A stretch of 64,000 bases of DNA from Paucibacter sp. PLA-PC-4 (GCF_026241155.1 NZ_JAPFGP010000001.1:1-64000), one strand, 5' to 3'; positions 31,107-42,721 are shown, counted from the stretch's first letter. Program-made: numbers and translations. The notes: generated from the letters alone by a model not told the origin.

Positions 31107-33866
31107 ATGCTGAAACCCTCAAGGCTTTGCAAAGCCCTGGCGCTTGCCTTTGGCGGCGCTGCACTCGTCTATGTGCCGCAGGCTCATGCCCAGCAGCAAT
31201 CGTTGGAGCGCGTCACGGTCACCGGTTCGTCGATCAAGCGACTGGAGTCGGAGACCGCGCTGCCGGTGACGGTGATCTCGCGCGAGCAAATCGAGAAGAG
31301 CGGGGCCAGCAATGTCGAGGACATCCTGCGTCGTGTTGCCGCTAGTTCGGCCATGCTGTCGGACGCGACCCAGGGCGTGGGCTACGCTACCAGCAATGCG
31401 AATATGCGCGGCCTGGGTGCCAACTCGACGCTGATCCTGCTGAACGGTCGCCGCCTGGCAGGCCATCCTTTCGGCTCCATCGGCGGCTCGGCGGCGGTGG
31501 ACCTGAACAGCATTCCCTTTGCGGCGATCGAGCGCATTGAGGTGCTGCGCGACGGCGCCTCGGCCATCTACGGCACCGACGCAGTCGGCGGCGTGATCAA
31601 CTTCATCACCCGCAAGGATTACAGCAAAGGCGAGCTGACCTTGCGCTACGGCGCGCCGGAAAAGAGCATCGGTGGTAGCGAGAAGACCGCGTCGCTGGCT
31701 TTTGGCATGGGCGACCTAGTCAAGGACGGCTACAACCTTCTGCTGACTGCCAACTTCAAGGACCAGGCGCGCGTCAAGGCAATCGATCAGGGCCTGTATC
31801 TGCGGCATGCTACCGAGGTGCCCGGCTCCTTCCCTCCCACATCGTTCCGCGGCTTCCCGGGCGCGATCTTCATCAATGACGGTGACCAGCTGGTCACCCC
31901 GGGTCAGTACACCGGCGCCGGTGCCGCGTTCTCGGCCTGCGACCCGGCCAACACCGTGGTTTCGAACACCGGCCCGACGCCCAGTGGCAATACTGCCCGC
32001 TACTGCCGTGCCATCTACGCGGCGATGCTGGACAACCTGCCGGATAGCGAGAAGACCGATGTCTACGGGCGCGGTACTTTCGCGCTGGGCGGCGGTCACC
32101 AGCTGTTTGTCGAGGGCTCGATCTCCCGCAACGCTACCGTTGGCCGCGTCGCGCCGACGCCGCTGGATTCCGGCGCGGCCAAGGTCAATCCCGACGGCAC
32201 CTATCCGCCCTTCGCAATGCCCGTCACCAGCCGCTATTTCCCGGCGGCGCTGCTGACCGGCCTGGGCTACACCGCGGCCGACTGGGATCCCGATGGCAAC
32301 GGCTTCGCGGAGATCGTCACCCGCTCGCTGGACATGGGTAACCGCATCAGCGACAACACCAACTCGCAGTATCGCTTTGTCGTCGGTGCCAACGGCCAGT
32401 TCGGCAGCTGGGATTACGACATGGGCGTGAACCTGTCGCAGGCGCGCGGCAAGCTGGTTTATGACGGCTACTTGCTACAGGCGCCGTATCTGGCGGCCTT
32501 AGCCAGCGGCAATATCAACCCCTTTGGCCCCAACGACGCAGCAGGTCTGGCGCTGCTGGACGCGGCCTCGCTGCGTGGTGAGGTGCGCCGCTCCAAGGGC
32601 ACGACATTCGCCTATGACGCCAAGATTAGCCGCGAGCTCGGCCAGATGGGCGGCGGCGCCATGGCGGTGGCGCTGGGTGTGGACTTGCGCAAGGAGAAGG
32701 CCGAGGACCGACCGACCAATGCCAGCTACTCGGCCGGTCTGCATGTCGGCGGCGAGGGCTCGGTGCCGACCACGGTGGCCAGCCGCAATATCTATGCGGT
32801 CTTTGGCGAGCTTGCGCTGCCCTTCAGCAAGGAGTTGGAGGCGACGCTGGCGGCTCGCTATGACCGCTACAGCGATTTCGGCAGCAGCTTCAACCCGATG
32901 GCACGCCTGCGCTACCAGCCCAGCAAGCAACTGCTGTTGCGCGCCAGTGCCGGCACCGGCTTCCGCGCGCCGACGCTGTGGGACGTCAACAGCCCGGTGG
33001 CCAACACCAACACGGCCGACGCGCAGCAGGACTGGGACTGCCCGGTGGGCCAGGAGAACAACCCACGCTGCCTGACCCAGTTCAATGTGCAGCTGTCCAG
33101 CGACCCTAATCTCAAGCCCGAGAAGAGCCGGCAGTTCAGCTTCGGCGCGGTCTTCGAGCCCTCGCGCGATTTCACCATCGCGCTGGACTACTGGAATATC
33201 GAGAAGCGCGACACCATCGGTGTGATCACCGGCGACACCTTGATGGGCGACGAGGCGCTGTATCGCAAGTACATCAATCGCGTGAAGCGCTCGCCGGACG
33301 GCCTGCTGTCCTATATCGAGACGCCGGTCGAGAACCTGGGCAAGCTGGAGACCTCGGGCATTGATCTCGATATGCGTGGCGGCTTCAGCTACGACGGCGG
33401 CACCCGGGTTGGCCTCAGCTACAGCGGCACTTATGTGCTGAAGTACAAGACGCAGAGCGGCAAGGATGAGCCCATGATCGACTATGTCGGCCAAGCCACC
33501 GGCGGTATCGCACCGGTGCCGTCCTGGCAGCACACGCTCGGCCTGGACTGGAGCCGTGGTGATGTGAATGTGGCGCTAGAGCATGTGTTCACCAATGGAT
33601 GGACCGAGTCGGCTGCCCAGGTGAATGCCAATCTGGGTGTCAACGCGCCCTACAAGGTCAAGGACACCTCGCGCTGGAACCTGGCAGTGACCTACAAGGG
33701 CTTCAAGAACCTGACCCTGCGCGTCGGTGCGCGCAATCTGCTGGATGACGCGGCGCCGTTCACCGCGTCGTCCAGCTATGGCTCGCATGCGGCCGGCTTT
33801 GCCGGATCCTTCGCCGACCCGCGCGGACGCTTCTGGTACGGAACGGCCACGTACCAGTTCAAGTAA
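31107..33866 (+). CDS. TonB-dependent outer-membrane receptor
   Basis: The 919-residue protein has a signal peptide (ending AQA HAQ), a plug domain (VTVTGSSIKRLESETALPVTVISREQIEKSG split here into VTVTGSSIKR and PVTVISREQI; then NMRGLGANSTLILLNGRRLAG) and a large barrel ending in W-Y-G-T-A-T-Y-Q-F-K with a terminal aromatic/basic pattern. It imports a large substrate across the outer membrane using TonB energy. A GAGAGAGG ribosome site precedes the ATG. No binding partner gene identifies the ligand; the neighbouring manganese exporter does not specify it. Confidence 0.92.
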   Translation: MLKPSRLCKALALAFGGAALVYVPQAHAQQQSLERVTVTGSSIKRLESETALPVTVISREQIEKSGASNVEDILRRVAASSAMLSDATQGVGYATSNANMRGLGANSTLILLNGRRLAGHPFGSIGGSAAVDLNSIPFAAIERIEVLRDGASAIYGTDAVGGVINFITRKDYSKGELTLRYGAPEKSIGGSEKTASLAFGMGDLVKDGYNLLLTANFKDQARVKAIDQGLYLRHATEVPGSFPPTSFRGFPGAIFINDGDQLVTPGQYTGAGAAFSACDPANTVVSNTGPTPSGNTARYCRAIYAAMLDNLPDSEKTDVYGRGTFALGGGHQLFVEGSISRNATVGRVAPTPLDSGAAKVNPDGTYPPFAMPVTSRYFPAALLTGLGYTAADWDPDGNGFAEIVTRSLDMGNRISDNTNSQYRFVVGANGQFGSWDYDMGVNLSQARGKLVYDGYLLQAPYLAALASGNINPFGPNDAAGLALLDAASLRGEVRRSKGTTFAYDAKISRELGQMGGGAMAVALGVDLRKEKAEDRPTNASYSAGLHVGGEGSVPTTVASRNIYAVFGELALPFSKELEATLAARYDRYSDFGSSFNPMARLRYQPSKQLLLRASAGTGFRAPTLWDVNSPVANTNTADAQQDWDCPVGQENNPRCLTQFNVQLSSDPNLKPEKSRQFSFGAVFEPSRDFTIALDYWNIEKRDTIGVITGDTLMGDEALYRKYINRVKRSPDGLLSYIETPVENLGKLETSGIDLDMRGGFSYDGGTRVGLSYSGTYVLKYKTQSGKDEPMIDYVGQATGGIAPVPSWQHTLGLDWSRGDVNVALEHVFTNGWTESAAQVNANLGVNAPYKVKDTSRWNLAVTYKGFKNLTLRVGARNLLDDAAPFTASSSYGSHAAGFAGSFADPRGRFWYGTATYQFK

Positions 33867-33886
33867 GTAAGGAACGCTCCCACGCA

Positions 33887-33917
33887 CCCCGCCATGGCTC
33901 GCCCTGGCGGGTTTTTG
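33887..33917 (+). terminator. rho-independent terminator after the TonB receptor gene
   Basis: CCCGCCA (33888-33894) pairs with TGGCGGG (33905-33911) around a 10-base loop, followed directly by TTTTT. It lies 21 bases after the receptor stop codon. Confidence 0.8.
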
Positions 33918-33992
33918 CTTCTCAGGATTGCCCGCTGCGGTGCGCGCGGGCTATAAGCGCGACAGGCCTAAGGACCTGTGGAGACAAGCGCC

Positions 33993-35567
33993 ATGCATGA
34001 AGCCCCCTTCTTCCCCATCATCTATGTCCGCGGCTATGCGATGACCGAGGGCGAGCGCGACGAGACGGCGACCGATCCCTTCTGTGGCTTCAATCTCGGC
34101 TCCACCGTCTACCGCGCCAGCACCGACAAGCGCGACCCGCCGAAGAAGTTTGTCTTCGAGTCGCCGCTGCTGAGGTTGGCGGCTGAGTTCGGCTATGGCG
34201 ATGTTTACGAGAACGGCCTGGGCATCACCGATGCCGACTGGCAGCCCCGCGCCGGCAACACCGGTCTGCCGGCGCGCTCGGTCATCATCTACCGCTATTA
34301 CGACAGCGGCTCCAGCCTGTTCGGCGACGGCAAGCCGCGCGATATCGAGGACTACTCGCGCGGCCTGTCCGAGCTGATTCTGCGGGTGCGCGAGCTGGTG
34401 GTGGCGCAGGAAGGCATCGCCGCCAAGGACTTCCGCTGCTATCTGGTCGCGCATTCGATGGGCGGTCTGGTGGTGCGCGGGTTCATCCAGAACCCGGCAC
34501 TGGGCAGCGACGAGGCGCGCCACGCGGTCGACAAGATCTTCACCTATGCGACCCCGCACAACGGTATCCAGCTGGGCGGCATGAAGGTGCCCGGCTGGCT
34601 TTCCTTTAACGACATCAACAACTTCAACCACGAGCGCATGGCCGGCTACCTGAATATGCAGGCGATCTACAAGAAGCACCAGCGCGTCGACTTTCTGCCC
34701 CAGGAGGCGTTTCCGATCGAGCGAATCTTCTGCATGGTGGGCACCAATCGCAATGATTATGAGGCGGGCATGGGCATCTCGCGCGCCTTTGCCGGCAACG
34801 GCAGCGACGGCCTAGTCAAGGTCGAGAATGCCTCGGTCTGGGGGGTCGACAAGCAGCTCAACGTCACCAAGACCTGCGCCACCGCCTATTGCTACCGTGC
34901 CCACTCGGGCTACTACGGCATCGTCAACAGCGAGGAGGCCTACCAGAACCTGTCGCGTTTTCTGTTTGGCGATGTGCGGGTCGATATCTGGATGCAGGTG
35001 GATCAGGTGCGGCTGCCGCAGAAGATTGAGGCCGAAACCGATGTGCAAGCGCTCTACCAGTTCGAGTTGATGGCGCGGCCACGCGGCAAGCGCTGGTTTC
35101 TGAGCCGCCGCAGCACCGAGGAGGACTCGCCCGCCTGCCGCACCCACCAGCAGCTGAGCCAGCAACAGACCAGCGGTGGAAATATGGTCTATCTGTCCAG
35201 CGTCTTTCTGGCCAACCGCGCCAAGGTCAGCAGCCATGACCGCACGCTGGCCTATGCGATGGACGTCGGCGTGCGCGTGCCCGATTACCAGGTCAATCAG
35301 CGTTTCTGGCCCGACCAGCATTTCGAGGGCAGCCACCTGTTCCGCGATAGCCTGCTGATCTCGCTGGAGCCACCGATCAGCGCGGGCGGCGACTGGCGCA
35401 TCCTGCACAGCTGGGAGAGCCAGCGCATCGGTGTTGCGACCCAGGCCCTGACCTATGAGGCGGTCAAGGGTGGCGGCATCCGCATCGAGGTGGAGCTGCC
35501 GGCCGGCAGCAACAAGCCCGGCATCTCGGGCAAGGTGCTGCTGATCGTGTCAGCGTGGAATACCTGA
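33993..35567 (+). CDS. lipase-like alpha/beta hydrolase
   Basis: The 524-residue protein has the hydrolase oxyanion start FFPIIYVRGYAMTEG and the nucleophile elbow VAHSMGGLVVRGF (catalytic Ser within A-H-S-M-G-G). A putative His-bearing region RAHSGYYGIVNSEEAY follows. The C-terminal ~180 residues look like a separate beta-rich domain (MVYLSSVFLANRAKVSSHDRT). There is no signal peptide, so it is probably cytoplasmic. A GGAG site supports the ATG. Lipid-ester hydrolysis is inferred; a substrate is not known. It is convergent with glpK. Confidence 0.8.
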   Translation: MHEAPFFPIIYVRGYAMTEGERDETATDPFCGFNLGSTVYRASTDKRDPPKKFVFESPLLRLAAEFGYGDVYENGLGITDADWQPRAGNTGLPARSVIIYRYYDSGSSLFGDGKPRDIEDYSRGLSELILRVRELVVAQEGIAAKDFRCYLVAHSMGGLVVRGFIQNPALGSDEARHAVDKIFTYATPHNGIQLGGMKVPGWLSFNDINNFNHERMAGYLNMQAIYKKHQRVDFLPQEAFPIERIFCMVGTNRNDYEAGMGISRAFAGNGSDGLVKVENASVWGVDKQLNVTKTCATAYCYRAHSGYYGIVNSEEAYQNLSRFLFGDVRVDIWMQVDQVRLPQKIEAETDVQALYQFELMARPRGKRWFLSRRSTEEDSPACRTHQQLSQQQTSGGNMVYLSSVFLANRAKVSSHDRTLAYAMDVGVRVPDYQVNQRFWPDQHFEGSHLFRDSLLISLEPPISAGGDWRILHSWESQRIGVATQALTYEAVKGGGIRIEVELPAGSNKPGISGKVLLIVSAWNT

Positions 35568-35582
35568 GGCTAGGGCAGCGCC

Positions 35583-37076
<1,494 letters not shown>

Positions 37077-37095
37077 GGCTTGGTTTTCCCGTCGT

Positions 37096-37860
37096 TCAGT
37101 CGGCCAGCACCAGTTCAACGCCGGCATCGACCAGCAGCGTGGGGAAGGGCTCGGGCGGCGACTCGTCGGTGAAGAGTAAATCGATCTGCGGCAGCCGTGC
37201 GACCTCTGCCATCGCCGGGCGGTTGAACTTGCTGTGATCCGCGGCCAGCCAGACCTCACGCGAATGCTCGATGATGGTTCGTGCCACCATCACCTCGCGG
37301 TAGTCGAAATCGCGCAGCGAGCCGTCGCTTTCGATGCCCGAGATGCCGATCAGGCCGATGTCGACTTTGAACTGGCGGATGAAGTCCACCGCCGCCTCGC
37401 CGACCACGCCGCGGTCGCGCTGGCGTACCGTACCGCCCACCATCACCAGCTCGCAGTCGGGGTTGTCGCTGAGGATGGTGGCGACATTCAGATTGTTCGT
37501 GATCACCCGCAGTCCCTTGTGGTGCAGCAGCTCGCGCGCCACCGCCTCGGTGGTGGTGCCCAGGTTCAGGATCAGCGAGCAGCCGGCCGGGATGCGCGCC
37601 GCTATGGCGCGCGCGATGCGTGCCTTGCCGTCGGCCTGCAGGGCCTGGCGCTGGCGGTAGGCGATGTTCTCGGTAGTCGAGGCCGGCACGCGCACGCCGC
37701 CGTGAAAGCGCGCAACCAGGCCGGCCTCGGCCATGCGTTGCACATCGCGGCGCACCGTCTGCAGCGTCACGCCGAACTTCTCGGCAAGGGCTTCGACGCT
37801 GACCGAACCGCGTGCGCGCACCTCCTGCAGCAAATCGTTCTGGCGGGGATTCGGAATCAT
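37096..37860 (-). CDS. glpR: GlpR-type DeoR-family repressor
   Basis: The 254-residue regulator has a DeoR winged helix ([25 protein letters not shown]). Its sugar-phosphate sensor domain has [25 protein letters not shown] (phosphate loop), [13 protein letters not shown] and a C-terminal DSSKF-type [10 protein letters not shown]. It most likely represses the surrounding glycerol genes and responds to glycerol-3-phosphate. The start at 37860 (MIPNPRQ) is the family-typical one; ATG at 37884 would add 8 residues. It is divergent from glpD. Confidence 0.92.
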   Translation of the reverse strand: MIPNPRQNDLLQEVRARGSVSVEALAEKFGVTLQTVRRDVQRMAEAGLVARFHGGVRVPASTTENIAYRQRQALQADGKARIARAIAARIPAGCSLILNLGTTTEAVARELLHHKGLRVITNNLNVATILSDNPDCELVMVGGTVRQRDRGVVGEAAVDFIRQFKVDIGLIGISGIESDGSLRDFDYREVMVARTIIEHSREVWLAADHSKFNRPAMAEVARLPQIDLLFTDESPPEPFPTLLVDAGVELVLAD

Positions 37861-37910
37861 GAGGTGGCTAGCGCGTTGATGCACTTTTTTGGGGTGTGGG
37901 CGAGCCTAAA

Positions 37911-38024
37911 GCGAACTAAAACGAACCGTCACAGGGGTTTTCCCTCAGATGAAACGCACCAAAACGAGCTAAAAAGAAAAAAGAAGAACAAAATAGCGAA
38001 CTCATTGATCCCGCTTTTGTTCGC
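37911..38024. promoter_or_regulatory. glpR-glpD control region with repeated CGAAC-type motifs
   Basis: Six hexamers related to RCGAAC are present. GCGAAC (37911) and ACGAAC (37921), and ACGCAC (37954) and ACGAGC (37964), are 10-base-spaced direct pairs lying 43 bases apart. GCGAAC (37996) and inverted GTTCGC (38019) form an inverted pair. Spacing by helical turns and the location between the divergent glpR and glpD suggest GlpR operators. The region is also AT-rich, as expected for promoters. Confidence 0.6.
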
Positions 38025-38037
38025 CAGGAGACTCGCT

Positions 38038-39633
38038 TTGACCGCCAATCCATCGACTGCCCCGAGTGCACTGCCGCAGGCCGCGCCGGACCGCTACGAC
38101 GTGCTCGTCGTCGGCGGCGGCATCAATGGTGCCGGCATTGCCCGCGACCTGGCCGGACGTGGCTGGCGGGTGCTGCTGGCCGAGCGCGACGATCTCGCTG
38201 CTCACACCTCGTCCTCGTCGACCAAGCTGATCCACGGCGGCCTGCGCTACCTGGAGTACTACGAGTTCTCGCTGGTGCGCAAGGCGCTGCAGGAGCGCGA
38301 GGTGCTGCTGAAGAGCGCGCCTCACATCATGTGGCCGCTGCGCTTTGTGATGCCGCATGACGCGGCGATGCGCCCGGCCTGGATGATACGCATCGGCTTG
38401 TTCCTCTACGACCATCTGGCGCGCCGTGAAGTGCTGCCGGGCTCCACTGGCGTGAACCTGCGGACCTCGCCGGTCGGCAAGCCGCTGAAGCCGAGCTACA
38501 CCCGTGGCTTTATCTACTCCGACGGCTGGGTCGACGACGCCCGCCTGGTACTGCTGAATGCGCTCGATGCGGGCGAAAAGGGTGCCGAGCTGCTGACGCG
38601 CAGCATGGTCACGGCCGTGCAACGCGATGCGGAAGGTTGGACCGCGACGATTGCCGCGCCGTCCGGCGAGCGCACCGTGCGCGCCCGTGCCCTGGTCAAT
38701 GCCGCCGGTCCCTGGGCCGAGAGCTTCCTACGCGGCATTGCGCGCCCAGCGCGCGGTGAGGCACTGGCGACCAAGAGCCTGCGCCTGGTCAAGGGCAGCC
38801 ACATCATTGTCAAGCGCTGCTTCGAACACGACCACGCCTACATCTTCCAGAACCCCGACAAGCGCATCATCTTCGCCATTCCCTACGAGGGCGATTACAC
38901 GCTGATTGGCACTACCGATGTCGAGCTGCCGCAGGAGGCGCTGGCAGGTCTGAGCAAGGCGAGGATCGACGAGAACGAGATTGCCTATCTGTGCGAACAG
39001 GCCAGCCGTTACTTCGCCAAGCCCGTCGCCCGCGAGGATGTGGTCTGGAGCTATGCCGGCGTGCGCCCGCTGCTCGACGACGCCTCGGGCGATCCCTCGG
39101 CAGTCACGCGCGACTACCTGCTGGAGACCAACACCCAGGGTGCGCCGCTGCTGAGCGTCTGGGGCGGCAAGATCACCACCTTCCGCAAGCTGGCCGAGGA
39201 TGCGGCCGATATGGTCGGCGGCATGCTCGGTGATAAGCGCAAGCCCTGGACCGAGCACGCCCATCTGCCTGGCGGCGATCTGTCGTCCTGGATCGGCGCA
39301 GCGCAGCGTCCCGACACCGACTTCGAGCGCCTGGTGGCGGCGGTGCAAAAGCGCCATGCCTATCTGCCGCCGGCGCTGGCGCGCCGCCTGAGCCGGGCCT
39401 ACGGCGCGCGGGTTTCGCGCGTGCTGGGCGGCGCGGCCAGCCTGGCCGAGCTGGGGCAGGAGGTGGCGCCGGGGCTGTTTGACATCGAGCTGCGTTATCT
39501 GCAGCGCGAGGAGTGGGCCCGCAGCGCTGACGACGTGCTGTGGCGCCGTTCTAAGCTGGGCCTGCATTACACCGAAGCCCAGCGCGCCGCCGTGGCCGCC
39601 TGGTTCGAGACCAATACCGTTGGGAAAGACTGA
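38038..39633 (+). CDS. glpD: aerobic glycerol-3-phosphate dehydrogenase
   Basis: The 531-residue flavoenzyme has VLVVGGGINGAGIARDLAGRG (FAD site, here VVGGGINGAGIA), SSSSTKLIHGGLRYLE and the SVWGGKITTFRKLAEDA motif. It oxidises glycerol-3-phosphate to dihydroxyacetone phosphate at the membrane. The start is TTG at 38038, seven bases after a clear AGGAG site (38026-38030). No in-frame ATG lies closer to the domain, and upstream coding would cross the promoter region. It heads the glpD-STPQUV operon. Confidence 0.93.
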   Translation: MTANPSTAPSALPQAAPDRYDVLVVGGGINGAGIARDLAGRGWRVLLAERDDLAAHTSSSSTKLIHGGLRYLEYYEFSLVRKALQEREVLLKSAPHIMWPLRFVMPHDAAMRPAWMIRIGLFLYDHLARREVLPGSTGVNLRTSPVGKPLKPSYTRGFIYSDGWVDDARLVLLNALDAGEKGAELLTRSMVTAVQRDAEGWTATIAAPSGERTVRARALVNAAGPWAESFLRGIARPARGEALATKSLRLVKGSHIIVKRCFEHDHAYIFQNPDKRIIFAIPYEGDYTLIGTTDVELPQEALAGLSKARIDENEIAYLCEQASRYFAKPVAREDVVWSYAGVRPLLDDASGDPSAVTRDYLLETNTQGAPLLSVWGGKITTFRKLAEDAADMVGGMLGDKRKPWTEHAHLPGGDLSSWIGAAQRPDTDFERLVAAVQKRHAYLPPALARRLSRAYGARVSRVLGGAASLAELGQEVAPGLFDIELRYLQREEWARSADDVLWRRSKLGLHYTEAQRAAVAAWFETNTVGKD

Positions 39634-39636
39634 ACG

Positions 39637-40707
39637 ATGCAACTCGATATGCAGGGCATCAGCCACCGGGTCGGTGCGGCGACGCACCTCTACCCGCTGG
39701 ACCTGAAGCTGCAAACCGGCGCGGTCACCGTGCTGCTGGGCGCGACCCAGGCGGGCAAGACCACCTTGATGCGATTGATGGCGGGCCTGGACCGACCCAC
39801 CGTCGGCCGGGTGATGGCCGACGGCGTCGACGTGACCGGCGTGGCGGTGCGCGAGCGCAATGTCTCGATGGTCTATCAGCAGTTCATCAACTACCCGTCG
39901 ATGACGGTGCGCGACAACATTGCCTCGCCTCTGAAGCTGCGTGGTGGGATGGACCGCGCTGCGATTGCCAAGCAAGTCGACCAACTTGCCGAGCGCCTGC
40001 ACATCGAGATGCATCTGGACAAGCTGCCGGCCCAGCTCAGCGGCGGCCAACAGCAGCGCGTGGCGCTGGCCCGCGCTTTGGCTAAGAACGCACCGCTGAT
40101 GCTGCTCGACGAACCCTTGGTCAATCTGGACTATAAGTTGCGCGAGGAACTACGCGAGGAGCTGAGCCAGCTCTTTGCCGTCGGCGGCTCCACCGTGGTC
40201 TACGCCACGACCGAACCGGCCGAGGCCTTGCTGCTGGGCGGATACACAGCCGTGATGGATGCCGGCGAACTGCTGCAGTACGGGCCCACGGCCGATGTCT
40301 TCCACCGCCCGGCCTCGCTGCGCGTGGCCCGTGCCTTCAGCGATCCGCCGATGAATCTGCTGCCGGCCACCGGCCAGGGCGGCCGCATTGACTTGATGCC
40401 CGGCCTGCCACTGGAGCTGGCGGCCAGCGGGCCAGTGACGGTGGGCGTGCGCGCCAGCGCATTGCGCGTGCAGACCCGGCCGGGCGATATCGCGATCAAG
40501 GGCAGCGTCGAGCTGGCCGAGATCTCGGGTTCCGACACCTTTGTCCATGTGCACAGCGAGCTCGGGTCCTTGGTGGCCCAGTTGACCGGTGTGCATTACT
40601 TCGACCTGGGCGCGCCGATCACGCTGTACCTGCAGGCCTCGCAGGCCTATGTCTTCGGTGTAGATGGTGCGCTGATGCTGGCACCCGACAGAAAGGCTGG
40701 CCACTGA
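39637..40707 (+). CDS. glpS: glycerol ABC transporter ATPase GlpS
   Basis: The 356-residue ATPase has Walker A GATQAGKT (35-42), a Q-loop in VYQQFINYP, an intact signature LSGGQQQR and Walker [13 protein letters not shown]. The H-loop histidine is replaced: the usual YVTHDQ reads [11 protein letters not shown]-terminal MalK-like regulatory (TOBE) region follows. It starts 4 bases after the glpD stop codon. With GlpT it powers glycerol uptake. The matching Rhizobium operon is glpSTPQUV. Confidence 0.92.
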   Translation: MQLDMQGISHRVGAATHLYPLDLKLQTGAVTVLLGATQAGKTTLMRLMAGLDRPTVGRVMADGVDVTGVAVRERNVSMVYQQFINYPSMTVRDNIASPLKLRGGMDRAAIAKQVDQLAERLHIEMHLDKLPAQLSGGQQQRVALARALAKNAPLMLLDEPLVNLDYKLREELREELSQLFAVGGSTVVYATTEPAEALLLGGYTAVMDAGELLQYGPTADVFHRPASLRVARAFSDPPMNLLPATGQGGRIDLMPGLPLELAASGPVTVGVRASALRVQTRPGDIAIKGSVELAEISGSDTFVHVHSELGSLVAQLTGVHYFDLGAPITLYLQASQAYVFGVDGALMLAPDRKAGH

Positions 40708-41840
40708 TGGCACGCATCGACCTCGACCTGGCCCACGCCTACAGACCCAATCCTCAGCAGGATAGCGACTACGCGCTGCTGCCGCTGAAGATGAGTTTCG
40801 ATGATGGCGGTGCCTATGCCTTGCTGGGGCCCTCGGGTTGCGGCAAGACGACCATGCTCAACATTATTTCCGGCTTGGTGCAGCCCTCGCACGGCACCGT
40901 GACCTTCGACGGCCGTGATGTCACCCGGCTGACACCACAGGCGCGCAATATCGCCCAGGTGTTCCAGTTTCCGGTGATCTACGACACGATGACGGTGGCG
41001 GAGAACCTGGCTTTCCCTTTGAAGAATCGCGGTGTTGCGCCCGCCAAAATCAAGGCGAGGGTCGGCAAGATCGCCGAAATGCTGGAGATGAGTGGCCAGC
41101 TGAACCAGCGCGCCGCCGGCCTGACGGCCGACGCCAAGCAGAAGATCTCGCTGGGCCGCGGCCTGGTGCGCGAGGACGTGTCGGCCGTGCTGTTCGACGA
41201 ACCGCTGACCGTGATCGACCCGCATCTGAAATGGCAGCTGCGTCGCAAGCTCAAGCAGATCCACCACGAGCTGAAATTGACCCTGATCTATGTGACCCAC
41301 GACCAGGTGGAGGCGCTGACCTTTGCCGACCAGATCGTCGTGATGACGCGTGGCCGCGCGGTCCAGGTCGGCAGCGCCGATGCGCTGTTCGAGAAGCCCC
41401 AGCACATGTTTGTCGGCAATTTCATCGGCTCGCCGGGCATGAACTTCCTGCCGGGCTGCTTCAAGGCCGGCGTGCTGCAGATCGCCGGGCAAGAACTGGC
41501 CCTGGAGTTCGGCGTGCTTTACCAGCAGCTGGAGCGCTCCGGCGCGTTCACGCTGGGCGTGCGGCCCGAGTATGTGGAGCTGGTCGGCGAAGGCGCGGCC
41601 GGCGCGTTGCGCGCGACGGTGGCCAAGGTGCAGGATATCGGCACTTACTGGCTGATCAGCGCCCGCATTGGCAATGGTGCGGGAGAGGTCGACGTCAAGC
41701 TTCGCCTGAACGCGCAGGACCGCCCGCCCGCCGCCGGTGACGCGGTCTGGCTACAGGTGCTGGGAACGCACACGTGCTTCTACGGCCGCGATGAGCAGCT
41801 GATTAACGCAAGCAACAACAAGACCGAGGCTCACGCATGA
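40707..41840 (+). CDS. glpT: glycerol ABC transporter ATPase GlpT
   Basis: The 377-residue ATPase has Walker A GPSGCGKT (41-48), a Q-loop in VFQFPVIYD, Walker B VLFDEPLTVID and a normal H-loop YVTHDQVEAL. Its signature motif is degenerate, reading LTADAKQKISLGRGL instead of LSGGQ. The defect complements that of GlpS, predicting one intact and one degenerate ATP site in the heterodimer. It overlaps glpS by one base and glpP by four. Confidence 0.92.
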   Translation: MARIDLDLAHAYRPNPQQDSDYALLPLKMSFDDGGAYALLGPSGCGKTTMLNIISGLVQPSHGTVTFDGRDVTRLTPQARNIAQVFQFPVIYDTMTVAENLAFPLKNRGVAPAKIKARVGKIAEMLEMSGQLNQRAAGLTADAKQKISLGRGLVREDVSAVLFDEPLTVIDPHLKWQLRRKLKQIHHELKLTLIYVTHDQVEALTFADQIVVMTRGRAVQVGSADALFEKPQHMFVGNFIGSPGMNFLPGCFKAGVLQIAGQELALEFGVLYQQLERSGAFTLGVRPEYVELVGEGAAGALRATVAKVQDIGTYWLISARIGNGAGEVDVKLRLNAQDRPPAAGDAVWLQVLGTHTCFYGRDEQLINASNNKTEAHA

Positions 41841-42721
41841 AGCCCATCAATCAAAAAGCCTGGTTCCTGGTCCTGCCGGTGTTCCTGTGCGTGGCCTTTT
41901 CGGCCATCCTGCCGCTGATGACCGTCGTCAACTACTCGGTACAGGACATCATCTCGCCCGAGCGACGTGTCTTTGTCGGCACAGAATGGTTCGCCGCGAT
42001 GATGCGTGACGAGGAGCTGCATGCCGCGCTGTGGCGTCAGCTTGGCTTCTCGCTGGCGGTGCTGGCGGTCGAGATCCCGCTGGGCATTGCTTTGGCTTTG
42101 TCGATGCCGGCCCAGGGCTGGAAGTCCTCTGCCGTGCTGGTGATGGTGGCGTTGTCGCTGCTGATCCCGTGGAACGTTGTCGGCACGATCTGGCAGATCT
42201 ATGGCCGGGCCGATATCGGCCTGATGGGCGCCGCGCTGCAATGGCTGGGCGTCGACTACAACTACACCGGCAATGCCACCGACGCCTGGCTGACCGTGCT
42301 GGTGATGGATGTCTGGCACTGGACGCCGCTGGTGGCGCTGCTGGCCTTCGCCGGCCTTCGCTCCATCCCCGATGCCTACTACCAAGCCGCGCGCATCGAC
42401 GGCGCGAGCAAGTTCGCGGTGTTTCGCTACATCCAGCTGCCCAAGATGCGCGGCGTGCTGATGATTGCGGTGCTGCTGCGCTTCATGGACAGTTTCATGA
42501 TCTACACCGAGCCCTTTGTGCTGACCGGCGGCGGGCCCGGCAACGCGACCACCTTCCTGAGCCAGTACCTGACGACCAAGGCGGTTGGCCAGTTCGACCT
42601 CGGCCCGGCCGCCGCCTTCTCGCTGATCTATTTCCTGATCATCCTGCTGCTGTGCTTCATTCTCTACAACTGGATGCAAGCCCTCGGCCAAGCTGAAAAA
42701 ACGGAGGCCGCCCATGGATGA
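41837..42721 (+). CDS. glpP: glycerol ABC transporter permease GlpP
   Basis: The 294-residue protein has six membrane helices and the ABC permease EAA-type loop YYQAARIDGASKFAVFRYIQLPKM (here A-A-x3-G-x-S). It is one of two transmembrane subunits of the glycerol importer and overlaps both glpT and glpQ, so the operon is translationally coupled. Homologous sugar permeases are of the MalF type. Confidence 0.92.
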   Translation: MKPINQKAWFLVLPVFLCVAFSAILPLMTVVNYSVQDIISPERRVFVGTEWFAAMMRDEELHAALWRQLGFSLAVLAVEIPLGIALALSMPAQGWKSSAVLVMVALSLLIPWNVVGTIWQIYGRADIGLMGAALQWLGVDYNYTGNATDAWLTVLVMDVWHWTPLVALLAFAGLRSIPDAYYQAARIDGASKFAVFRYIQLPKMRGVLMIAVLLRFMDSFMIYTEPFVLTGGGPGNATTFLSQYLTTKAVGQFDLGPAAAFSLIYFLIILLLCFILYNWMQALGQAEKTEAAHG

